From Capronia americana (Eukaryota > Ascomycota > Eurotiomycetes > Chaetothyriales > Herpotrichiellaceae), in assembly GCA_016110215.1 (NCBI GenBank), contig JADWQD010000008.1, forward strand, positions 1,612,001-1,676,000: a stretch of DNA of 64,000 bases. The letters are read 5' to 3'. The translations under genes were made by a program, and so were the position numbers. Under the pieces are notes generated by a model. That model did no database searches. It was not told the DNA's origin and saw only the letters and a list, made by a program, of their open reading frames with translations. Below are positions 1 to 11,072 of the stretch, one piece after another; position 1 is the stretch's first letter; the number at the start of each line of letters is the position of its first letter.

Positions 1-449
1 GCCTCTTTGCATAGGCCGGAGCATCTGAAGTCAGGCTACATGAATATGGCACAGAAAGAGGAGTCTAACGACCTTTTGCGATAAGTCCTGAAGTTGTGTT
101 GTCATGGCGTCTGTCTTTCAGCCTCGCGCACGGCTGCCTGCTTCCCCCGCTCGAAGCTTGGGGGCTATGAGCAGACCAACAGACGTCTGGTTCAACGGAC
201 TCCCTGGCATTGCCGAGCAAAGCGAAAGCTGATTGGTGGCGTGAACCCCCGATTTAGCCCAAGGCAAACACCCCGACCAAAAAGGGGTCGATGCTTTCCA
301 AGTCACGCCTCGCTTGTTGCGCCCAAATCATGCTCGAGCAACAGCCTATTGGATACCTAAAGCCACTGTCTCAACAGCCTCTGGTGGCGACCGCATGTGT
401 CTTCCTTTCTTTCGCTCAAGGCAAAGTCTAATGACGCCTTCCAAGCACC
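1..449. other. Leader region upstream of the ankyrin-RBR gene
   Basis: I see no supportable gene here. Short overlapping open frames exist but none resembles a protein. The stretch is probably the promoter and 5' leader of the gene starting at 450; stop codons TAA and TGA at 429 and 432 close that gene's reading frame just upstream of its ATG. Confidence 0.5.
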
Positions 450-3400
450 ATGGCTTCTCGAGCCTCTTCGACACCGCCCTTCGTGGCAGCCATATCAAAA
501 CGGTCTGTACCCCAGCCTGACAGCCGGACTTTCGTCGAGCTTTTGCGATTCCTGTCTCCCTATATCGTCTTTCTGGACCACGAATGATCTTAGCCAAATG
601 CTGGCTCCAAAGATCACAAGAATTCAACAGCTGACAAGTGGGGTCTATGAAGCAGGACCAGCCCCTCCTCGAATCGACCTTCAGCCTCGTTTTCGCGTTG
701 AGACGATCACCAAGCACGATAAGGCTTTGGCCGATTCCTACCTGAGACGAGAAGCATCAGCCGCTCGTGGATCTCAGCCGCTCCTCCGCAGGGTCAAATC
801 TAAATTGACCAGGCCTGACAAGGTTGTGACCTTGACCGCTCTCTGCAACCATGTACACGTTGATGGCTCTGCGGAAGTCGCGCAAATCTACATCGACAGA
901 CTCTCTCTAGATGCAGCGCAGTCCGCTCTACAGTTCGAACTACCTGACAGTCTACTCTTTGCCGCGATCAAAAACTCAAATGTCAACCTGGTGCGACTGC
1001 TTGCCCCGTTCACGGCGGAAGAGGCTGTTACCGCCGCTCTCGAATCTGCTGTCCTCGGCGGGGATCGAAATATCGTCACGGCATTACTCGAATATGGCGC
1101 CGACCCGAACAGGCTCAGTCACGGCTGCATTTTTCGACTTACCGAGACAGATCTTCAACTGTTTCAACTCATCCTACGCGCTCCCAGGCCACTCCACCAT
1201 GAGAATTTCGGCAACCTCTGCGTGGCTGTTATCCGACATGGCGACTCGGCTGCTCTCCACATCCTCCTCCGAAGCATTTTGGATTATCAGATATTCCGCG
1301 ACGGCACGGTCCCCTGGAATCGCGACAATCTTCTGGCCGCAGCGATCAGTTCTCCTGACATAGCAGCCTTCTTCGCCATCACTGCTGCTACCTGTAGCTG
1401 GCCTTTAAGGAACAATCGGCTGTTTTTACAGGTTCTAGAGACTCCGGGGCTGGACCGTTGCCTGGCCAAGGACATGCTGGAAGTTTTGCTCTGCCTCATT
1501 GATAGCATGGCGCCAGCTTTCCAGTCAGATCCCGAGATGCAGTTGACACTTTGCCATTGCATTCAACAGCAGGAAGAAGATATCCTGCGTCTCTTGGTGT
1601 CTTACGGCGTTCAAATCTCAGCCGAGCCACTGCTGCTTGTGTGTCAAAATCAGGACGTGAGGATATTAGATATGCTGCTGACTGGTCAAATCCGGGGTGC
1701 AGATCAGGTAGTCGCACGTATTTCGCATCTGCAGGGACAAGGCCAGCGGGAAATGCGACAGAGAATTCTGCGCCGCTTGCTTGCCGACGGAGCTGACGGT
1801 GTGTGGAAACATAGCGAACTCGTCAAAGCAGCAGCAGAGGGCCAGGCTCAATGGGTCGAGGCGTTGCTCAACGGGAATGCCTCGGTTGACTATCATAATG
1901 GCGCTGCTCTTCTGGAGGCTGTCTCCCTGGGACACATACCTATCGTTCAGAAACTGTTATCCCGCCCAGTGTGCGTGGGGAGCTTACAAGCGGCGTTCCC
2001 CAGCGTCCGTCAACTGGAGACGCTTCCTCGGCGTCTACTCACGAAGCTCTTCATCAATCAGGGTCTCACAGGGCAGTGTCTGGACGAGGCTCTCAACAGC
2101 GAACTGTGCAACTACTCTTACCATCGAGATCCCGACCTGGTGGATATGCTGCTCGGCGCAGGTGGTCACTGCAACGATGTCTCGCTTACAGTCGCCTTCG
2201 AACACCGAGATGCCAGCATTTTCGACAAAATACATCTGTCGAAAACAGTTCTTCACGAGTCAGCCTTGCAGTGGTTTAGAGGCTGCCATCGCGTCCTCTT
2301 CTGTCACATTCAAGAAAGGGACGAACATGCAGCAGTGTCCTCAGCATGCCTGAAGATGCTGCTGTCCAAGTTGGACCCAATGGAAGGTCTTTGTGACACT
2401 CATGATGGTACTCGCCAAGTTGAATGCTTCCACCAATTTCTTGAATGTGGTGCAGAGGATATTGAGCTGTTGTCAGCATGTTTCAGATGGGCGCAGCGCA
2501 TGGACAGCCTCATATTCACCGAGCTTGTTCTGACGACAGCCTGTTTCTGCGATCTTGATCGACTCCAATTAGCTGTGAGGTCTAAACCGCTCAGCAGTCC
2601 AGCGCCACCGAAGTCGTCGAGTTTTAGCCGGAAGCTTGTAGTCAGGCTCCAACCCCCAGAGCGGTTGAATCAGTTCTCCGCTGTCCATATACCCCCTTTG
2701 CGCCAAGAGACATTGGAGTTTTCGGATGCACGGACAGCTGAAGCCTTGAAGGTGGTCTTTCGCCAGTGTCTACGTGATACGTGTGAAAGTCATCTTGCGA
2801 CCAGGCTGCTGAAACGGCACCTCGAGCAGTGCACACAGGCAATCCCGCGAGGCGAAACTTGGCCTATGCTGGCCGTGCAATACCTCCTGTCTCAGCCGAT
2901 TGAGGTGACACTGCCAGAATATAACGAATGCCTGAGTATGGCCATTACCTCTCAGCAATGGCTTGTCCTCGAATCACTGCTGGACAGGCAACTTCCGAGA
3001 GACATGCTTTCCTCCTTTCTGTTGGTCGAAACCTCTTCACTCACTCCTGCCGCACTCCAGGTTCTTCTGGAGTCCCAAGCGATGTCTTGTATGAAGGATG
3101 AATTTTTCTCCGACGTCGTGCAACGAGCTTTCAATCACGCTTGCCTTGCGCAAGACCAAAAGGTGGCGGTCCTCCTCTGCACAAGGTCTCGCAGCCGATT
3201 GAGCATCACGGACGTGCTGGCGTCCTTAAAACAAGCGATTGATGAATTGGAACTAGAATATATCTCGACTCTCTTAGGCGCGACCAGCTCCTCCGGCGAC
3301 GAGCTTGAAGTACTGTGGAAGCACGTCACCCAGCAATACTTCAGCGAATTTCTTGCCATTCTGGAAATCTTGCTCAAGGCTGGTGCTGATGGGAGTTCCG

Positions 3401-6400
3401 TTGCTGCGACATTGCTGGATGCGATCGGACGAAACGATGAGCGCCTGGTCAATCTTATTCTGGCACAATGGCTAGCTCCACGATTCCCTCAACATCGTGA
3501 GGAGTTTGATTATCAAAACTGCCAGCCGGTCTGGAAACTGCTGAACCAAGTGCCCGAGACCGAGTACTTCACGGTGCTTGCCCAAGGCTTGTCTATTGCA
3601 GTTCGCTTGGATCAACCGAAAATCTGCAAGCTTCTCTGTGCTGCTGGCGCACCTCTTGTGTATCAGCGACAATCGCTCCTTGAGCTCGCTGTTGTCCTTG
3701 GAAGCCACAAGGCGCTGAAGGAACTCGTTCGACATTCGACAACTTGTCTGGAAATGCACGATGCCGTTAATTTTGCTCTGCTTCAAGCGGTGACGAACAA
3801 CCGGCCCACCTGGATTAGTGGTCTAGTAGAGCTTGGTGGTTCCGTCGCGGCATATGGATTGGAGCCCTTGAAAGCCGCCGCGTCGCTCGATGAGATCGAG
3901 ATGCTGAGAGTTCTTCTTCCCTACAATCAAACGTTGGATGGACTCCAGGCTGTACACCAAATTCTAGGGATGCGTCTTGCTCAACCGGAAGCTGACCTGG
4001 ATAATCTTTGTGCCATGTTCGAGCTGGTCCATGTCGCAGGATCCGATTGTGTGGAATCATTTAGCAACGCTCTCCTGTCGCTCTCAGGGGTTCGGCTCGC
4101 AACCGCGGATCATGCCATGGTCTTGATCGGTTGCGGGGCATCCGTTGAGTACAAGAACGGTGAATGTATGAGGCAGACTTGGAGACATGGCAATGTCCAG
4201 TTGTTCCCATTGTTGCTCGCTCAATGTACCCAGACATCCGTTGTGACAGGCCTGTTGAGCCAGGCATGCGAAGACTATCTTCGAGAAGGAGAGAATGTCT
4301 TCAATCTGCCGGCCGAAGGAGCATTGGTTGTTTTCGGCGCAATCCTCAAAAGAGAAGCGTCGCAGGAGTCTCGCGACCTGAGCCTTGATGCAATTGCACG
4401 ACGTTGCCCAAATGGGGATGATTGTCGTTCTCAAGCTGGTGGTGCAGAGATTGTTGAATTGCTCTTGGAAAATGGAGCTCGATTCATTGACGGAGCTGGG
4501 TCACCACTTTTTCAAGTCTGCCGGTTGCGTAATAAGCCCAAGATTCAGTCTCTCGTTTTGAAGAGCAACCCGCCGATGCGATCTCGGTTCTCAGCTCTCT
4601 ATCATCTTTTCCGGAACCAGGATTGGTCCACTTTTGCGCATTCGAACATACTCATGGTCGACGACAGCCTGGACCAAGCCTGCCTGTACAATATTAACTT
4701 CCCCGCGTCAGAAGCTGAATGTGTCGAGCTAGAGGTGTCTGACATTATCAGTCTTCTTGTAGCAATGTTAAACCCGAGGGGTCGAGGCGTCGGCACCACC
4801 TTGATGTTTTCATTCTTCTTCATGAGGGGTGGTCTTCGATTGCTGGCGCCCCGGATCTGTGGCGACGACGACCGGAACGAAGTGGAGCAGATGCTTGTCA
4901 CGGCGATCATGCACGCCGAAAGGACAAAGCTGGAACGAGACAGGGCTGAGCAACGAATCGAGTTTCTCCTGCGAGTCTTACAGATTGATGCACTCAATGC
5001 CGCCGGCGTCTGGTCAGACACCACTGGCTTCGCTCTGAAGGAGGAGGCCTTGAACAGACTACTGATACTGTCGCTGCAGCATGAGAGATTCTCGCTGGTC
5101 GGCACGCTCTTGGACTCTGGTGCTGATCCAAATGCAACAGACGAGGACGGAAGGTCTGCGCTCTACGTGGCCACCGTCGCAAATTCTCTTGATATGATAG
5201 AGATCCTGATCGAGAAGGGTGCGAGAGAAAATGACGGAAGCCTACACATTGCAACGTGCCGCCAACATCACGAAGCAATGCATCGCCTTCTCGAAGCCAA
5301 GCACAGTCCCAGCCACTGTTCTCCGCTCTTCCTGGACGGGACGCCGCTGGAGGCTTTTCTGCGGTGCGGCCACCCCGGAATGAATGAAGATCTCTTCGGG
5401 GTGACACTTGCAGTACTGCTGTGCGACGCGGAGCTGCCATCAGATTTCTGGACACGCGAGCCCTCCCCTCTTTCCCTGGCATTGGTTGGGTCGACTCCAT
5501 ACGAGATGTTCAGCGCCTTGCTAGATCTCCTGCCCACGAAGGTCGCCGAGCTGCCTCTTGTCCGTCAAGACAGGTTCATGCTTTCTATCCTCAGCTTGGT
5601 GGAAAGAGGTGATGATATTCCATTGACCGACTTTCAACGGGCGGATCTCCTGGCTCGACTGGAAGGACTCGAATTTACGCGGACTTATTATGCCGTGGAA
5701 GGAGACCAACCAGAAGATGCCGTAAACGTCCCAGAAGAACTCGAGGCGCCGGAAATCAGAGCGCGCCGCCGTGCTTGGAGGGAGAAAGAATGTGCCGTCT
5801 GCGGCGACAAGCCCGAAGACCGAAACGACATCCACGCCGCCTTGTCTCCATCCTGTGAGGACAACCACGGCTGGGACGACAGTATCATCTGCACAGATTG
5901 CTTGCGAGGCCACCTCGAGTCACAAATGTTCCCGCAGGGCAACGACAAATTCCCCTCTGCCAAGGTGAAATGCTGGGCGCCCAACTGCGCCGACATCCTC
6001 GGCCACAACGTCCTCCAAGAACACGCCGAGACCGACAGATTCGCTGTCTACGACGCCTCGCTCGCTCAGCTCTGCCTCAACGACGGAGCCAACACTGTGA
6101 AGTGCGCAAACCCAGGCTGCAGCGGGGCAGCGTGGCTGGACGAAGACGAAGACAAGGACATCACGATCGTCCGCTGCCCTGTTTGCGGGGAAGACACGTG
6201 CATCCAGTGTAACCAGCTGTACGACCGCCACAGGGACGAACCATGTCCGCAAGGCGAAGAAGCGTTGGGCGCTGAAAGGAGAAGAGAAGAAGAAGCCGCC
6301 ACGGCGGCAGTAATGGCCAAGGGCAAAAAGTGTCCGCGGTGCCAATTGCCGTACGAGCGGATCGAGGGGTGTGACCATATTGTATGCGGCAAGGATGCAC

Positions 6401-6595
6401 ACTCGCAGGGCAGGAGTCGTAAGTCCTTAACCCATTCCCGCCCCCTTCCCCCAAACCCCCTGATTTGGGCTGACCGTGCGGTGCTCGATAGGTGGCTGCG
6501 GCTTTGAATTCTGCTACATGTGCGGTGCGGATTATAATGCCATCCGGAAACAGGGTAACACGGCGCATGCGAAGGGGTGTTCTCATTACGCATAA
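450..6595 (+). CDS. Giant ankyrin-repeat protein with C-terminal RBR (RING-IBR-RING) E3 ubiquitin ligase module
   Basis: About 2,000 residues. The long N-terminal part is helical repeat sequence with ankyrin-type motifs (for example LLEYGADPN near nt 1088 and LLDSGADPNATDEDGRSALY near nt 5110). The last 250 residues hold a RING1 starting ECAVCG (nt 5788), an IBR with paired CxxC motifs ending in HxxxxC, and a RING2 starting KKCPRC with the GCDH cysteine expected to carry the thioester, so it is probably an active HHARI/parkin-type ligase. An intron at 6419-6491 (GTAAGT...TAG, phase 1) interrupts RING2 and the final exon supplies the GFEFCYMCG end. The start at 450 is chosen because it sits in an excellent ACCATGG context right after in-frame stops and gives a protein-like N-terminus. 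That reading reaches the main frame only through a one-base skip near 583 or a weak 64-nt intron at 567-630. The first ATG of the main frame itself is at 598. Substrates are unknown. Confidence 0.85.
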
Positions 6596-6828
6596 TGAAG
6601 CGGAGGCTCAAGGCGCTTGATCGAGAGGGTCCGGCCGGGACGCGACGCGGTTACGATGATGATGGGATAGATGCACGCGATCTCGAATGTTCAGGAGTTG
6701 GATCTGGATAGTGCCGAATAAATACTGAGAAGCCTTTGCTTCCTGTCACTGATTCTTCTTGGCTTGTACGTACAGTACTTAGTAGTAAGGCCGGTACCAT
6801 GGGACTTGTGTTCATTTTCCGACACAGG

Positions 6829-7273
6829 ATCTCCGAAGAGGGGGGAGCCTCCCAACGTCGAGGAGGGGGTGGAGGTTGCGACCGAAGAATCCGACTCCCA
6901 GTTCCACGACAGTGGGATCGGATCGAGCTTGACGTCGTCCTCAGCAGCGACACGCGGGAGCGGTATCGCGAGCGTGACGGCCACAATGTCCGGCTCAAGT
7001 CTCGATGCCCAGTCGAACTCGGTGGGGGCCATTCATTCCGAGCGCATCGAGAGCATCGAGAGCAACGCATTGGAAGGGTCCTCAACTGGAGGCGACGATA
7101 GTGCCGTATCGTATACCGCGAACCAAGCGACTGAGGCGCGCGACCAGAGGCAGGCCCAGAGTCGGAACCAACTTCAAGTTCAGGCTCGGTCCCAGTCTCG
7201 ATCTCGGTCTCAGTCTCGATGGAATCATTTCCGGAACTTGGTCAAGCGCAGGAGCGACATGGTCCGGGAGTGA
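6829..7273 (+). CDS. Orphan serine/arginine-rich last exon, unassigned
   Basis: This open stretch follows a good splice acceptor (pyrimidine-rich tract then CACAG at 6824-6828) and reads as a low-complexity, acidic then serine-rich tail with DSGIGSS, ending in SQSRSR-type repeats and a basic patch before TGA. No usable ATG lies near its beginning, so it can only be an internal or last exon. Its first exon is not obvious; it might be an alternative 3' end of the ankyrin-RBR gene 230 bp upstream, or belong to a small separate gene. No family is recognised. Confidence 0.3.
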
Positions 7274-7821
7274 TGTCCATGTCTATGTCCCTGTCAATGT
7301 GGTACACTATAGTATACTTGCCGCCTGACCAAGTCACTCGTACTGTAATGTATATATTGTTGTTCATGTCATGCATTGAAAAGTCCTCGTTCACTGAGCG
7401 TTGGCGTCCGAGTATATCAGGCCAGGCCAGGCCAGGCCGGCTGGTGGAATAGTAAAACTCCGACATACAATTCGCACATACAATCCGCACATAGAAATCA
7501 AACACATACAGTACCTCGAACAGCTGCGAGAAATATAACTTGAGATCACCGTGGAAGATCACCGTGGAGATAGGGACAATGGATCGCAAGCTCTGGTGGG
7601 TTTGAGTCCCGTCATCATGATTTCCCTCTGCCTTGTAGTACACCCTACCTCCTACCTACATACGTGTATGGAACTGTAGCTTTGATGCTCAAATATCCCA
7701 GAGGCCTACAGAGTTGCAGCATTTCGCGTGCGCTTCGTCCCTGTCCAGGCCGCCGTCCTGTTCCCGCCGTTTTGGTCCCATTTGGATGCCGACATGGTAT
7801 ATAGCATGAAAACCAGATCTG

Positions 7822-7889
7822 ACACACGCACACACACGCACACACACGCACACACACGCACACACACGCACACACACGCACACACACGT
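7822..7889. repeat. CA-rich microsatellite with 10-nt period
   Basis: Nearly perfect tandem copies of the decamer CACACACGCA, about seven units. The open frames that run through it on both strands are artefacts of the repeat. The flanks (7274-8090) hold no gene I can support; they include a short GGCCA run near 7419-7439 and a duplicated 12-mer gatcaccgtgga at about 7542-7568. Confidence 0.95.
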
Positions 7890-8090
7890 TCACTCACAAC
7901 ATCACGCCATGTACCAAACACCACGCAGTTCCACTGGTCCTGGTTGGCCACATTTCGTATAAAATACCTGGTACGACGAAGATGTCGTATCTCATCTCGG
8001 GGAGCATCATAAGTCATCTTCCGTGTCAAGCCAAACTACAAGACATGAACGTTGTGGTCAAAAGTGCGGTCGCCGGGTTGCCATGCTGAC

Positions 8091-9858
8091 TCAAAAGTCG
8101 TCTTGTCGCAAGTTCAAACGGGTTAAGTACCTTGAAAGATCTTCTTCTCGGTCTGCGCCGCTCTGACGGACCAACAGCCGTTGGGGTAGGGAGCCATTTC
8201 TCCACTCATCCACTGCTCCAATGCCGAGGTGGCGCTCATCATGGGCACGGCGGCGACGCGATGCTTGCGCAAGGTCGTCATCTGAACTGGGTGCAGTGGA
8301 AGACGTACTGTTACGTCGGGAGCTGACAGCCTCCGGCAATAGCGAGAAGGGCGTGTCGGAGTGGGAAGAAATCGTGTGGTTATTGAACGGGGACGTGGCC
8401 ATGCTGCTTCGGTCTCCCACGACCGAAGTGTGTTGAGCCGGCGAAGAAATGTTCTGCCAGGAGGCCATCGAGCCCTGAGAGGACGATGGATAACGGTAAA
8501 TGCTTTGGCGGGACGCTGAGGAGTCGGGCTGCAAGCGAGGGGCGTTTCTCCTGCGCATGGCAGGTGCATTCCTGTTGGTGTTGACACGCTGTCTGGGGAC
8601 AGGAGTCGTCGGCGCTGCAGCGTTCCCGAGCTCCGAGAGTTCAACCGGACTCATGAGACGGGCCACCTTGACGCTTTCGCTCTGGCGGCCAAGCTGGTCG
8701 TATCGAGGTTCCGGCCTTTCAGCCGTACTCATGAGACGGTCGACCTTTAGTTTTTCGTTCTCACGCCCGAGCTGGTCATTTCGAGATTCCAGTGCTTGTA
8801 TCTTCCTTTTCTTAGTCTCAACCTCGTTTTGGAGCCGATCAACTTCCATTCGCAAATACTGCACCACTGACTCTTCTTTTTGCATGCTTAGAGAATGTGT
8901 TGCAGTCTGTTGCCCCTGGGATAACAGTTGATCTGCGGAGGGTTGGCCCCCTTGACCAACATTGTGATCTCCCCGTGGGAGTTCGCGCTGGTCGAGATTG
9001 GCTATCGACTGAGGATGAATTGGCTCATTGGACGATCCGATTGACCCCGTGTTTGGCGCAGGAGGGAGCGCTTGGGGGAGCTGGGAGTTGAAGGTATCTC
9101 TTGCCGGCTCATTGTCAGCTATTAGATCATTCGGCTCCAAAGGGCGGTTGAAGTAGGGCTGCGTATCGATTTCCTGATCCCACAGGCCCGAGTCGATCAG
9201 TAAATCGCTTGGATCGGCTGTCAAGCCACTTTCCTGAGTAACCTGGCAGAACGCCGCTCCGTATGGAAACTCGCTTGAGAGGCCATCGTACGACCAAGCG
9301 TCATGTGAATTCCGACCATACTCGTTGTTGGGTATCGGAGGCACGGGATCGGTTGGACCTGAGCTTGTCTCTTGAGTTTTGCTGGTGTTCTTTTTGGACC
9401 GATACAAAAGCCCATTGGAGGGGTCTTTTGACCATTGCTCAATCTTGGCCCCTGTTACACTCGGCCTGCTCTTGGTCAGCCTGCGCGTGGTGGTGCAACG
9501 GAAGTAGAACACACCCGAAGGGGAAAAAAAGCGGCTTTTTGCTCAGGTTCTGCACAATGGTCCTGGGAGAAACACCCTGTTTGTACTCATGGATGATGAC
9601 AGGCTTGAAAACGTCGAACAGGCAGTCAGAAAGGCTGCTCATGATGGCTCCCCACGTTTTGCTTCCATTGGTGTCTGCACTGTAGGTTGCCCTGAAGCGT
9701 TCTCCCACAGCCTTCAACGCATCTCCGTGTGACCCCTTTTTGCACTCCTCGTAGTAATGGTAGAAGATGTGGGCGGGAATCCCGTGGCTCTCAGGCTTCG
9801 CTGGAGCTAGGCTGGGCCGCACAACGTTGGCTTGATTTCCAAAGGCAGGCAGTGACAT
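8091..9858 (-). CDS. Unrecognised fungal protein with N-terminal conserved domain and central coiled coil
   Basis: Two overlapping open frames on the minus strand form one protein of about 588 residues if one base is skipped at the T7 run (9524-9530 on the plus strand shows A7). The first frame, from ATG at 9858, encodes a compact helical domain (HIFYHYYEEC ... EYKQGVSPRTIVQNLSKK). The second continues as SPSGVFYFRCTTTRRL, then a disordered Asn/Ser/Pro-rich middle, a leucine-rich coiled coil (VDRLQNEVETKKRKIQALES) and a Ser/Arg-rich tail. The total length, 1768 nt, is 3n+1, consistent with one extra base. An alternative is a 52-nt intron with donor GTACAA and a poor AAAAAG acceptor. The coiled coil suggests dimerisation; a role in transcription is only a guess. 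Confidence 0.55.
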
Positions 9859-11072
9859 CTTTCAAGCTAGGACAGAAGGCTGGGCTGTTGATGGACGTCC
9901 ACGAGTTATTGGCGTTGGATTGGAGTGATGGACGGGCGCAGGCGGCCACTTTAGTCCGCAGGAGGAAGGTCAGATTGGACGGAGGGACATGATGGCTAAC
10001 GGTCTGCTGAGTGAGGCATGGGTGACGCCTTTTGAAAAGGCAGCTGGACCAGCTCCATGTACGCAGCTGCGCAAGGACGGGCGAGTTGGGCGCGCAAAAA
10101 CACGGTCGAGGCAGACGATGCTGATGTGTGTTTGAAGGCCAGTTGTACACCGCATCTCGCCAGCAGGCGGTCGCAGTCTGGGGAGAGCAGCATAAGGAAG
10201 CACTGGGAGGTGCGCGCGCCACTAGCGACTTCCTTGCGTACGTGCCGTGGGATCGAATCCAATAACTGACGTCCGCCAGCGCCATCGGCCGGTTTGTGCC
10301 TGGACATTCCCACCTTTCTTGCTTAAGCAGCAGTGTCGACTCCACGCGCTCACTTACATAACTGCGTACGCAGCTCGTCTGCTTTTGCCTTCGAGCAGGC
10401 GGGGGGATGGCCAGAGAGTGGAGCCAAGCAGTCGCATGCTCGCCGTCGGTCGCCCTTAAGCACATGTCGTCAGTCATCGTGTCTCGGTAAGGCGGGACAC
10501 TGTGTTCACAGACCCAATGCACTGGATGAACAAAGTGAACTGGCCTCATCCATATTCCGGTTGTCGCTGATCCGATCGCGCACTCGCGCTATTCAATTTG
10601 GACTGGACGCTAGACGGTGAAGCTAAGTTCGCTCCGCCTCGACTCCGGGCGCGCAGAAAGGGTCATCTTAGGCAGAGCAGAGGTGAATATTTGGTTACAA
10701 GTTCTCCCAACATGAAACTCTGTTGAGACCAGGGGACACGAAGTGCCATCAAAGAGTCAGTGCGCGCGGCACAAAGCTACAGTAGAATTAAGCTCCTCTG
10801 TACCTATGTATCCCGGCGGCCCAACATCTACGTGGCATCAGCGCTCTGTGTCACTGAGTCCTGGACCAGTTCACAAACTGTAGGATGCCCGGAGCGAGTG
10901 TCATGCATGGCTGTTTACAGCTGATTTCTATCGCTCTAACCATTCGCAGTACATGCCCGGAACTGCATTTCGTGCCCCGTGCTGTCCTCGGCTGAGATAG
11001 TCGTCCCGCAACTGGTCCCTCGACATACAGCATAATTCAACCACCAAGCAACCGAAAAAGGCCGGTTCGTTC
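9859..11072. other. Intergenic, no gene seen
   Basis: Open frames on both strands are short, mutually overlapping and compositionally unlike proteins. It lies between the 5' end of the coiled-coil gene and the 3' end of het-c, so it should contain the promoter of the former and the 3' UTR of the latter. Confidence 0.5.

Noticed and set aside
397..597. Extension of the main ankyrin-RBR frame to 397
   Set aside because: The frame opens with GTG at 397 and the sequence up to 597 in that frame is not protein-like; the alternative frame from ATG 450 is.
7580..7620. T-arm-like sequence gggtttgagtccc
   Set aside because: No matching D-arm or acceptor stem upstream, so not a tRNA.
7645..8029. Open frames through the CA repeat on both strands
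   Set aside because: Products are only repeat translation (Cys/Val or Thr/His runs).
10244..10262. T-arm-like gggatcgaatcc
   Set aside because: No cloverleaf could be completed with flanking sequence.
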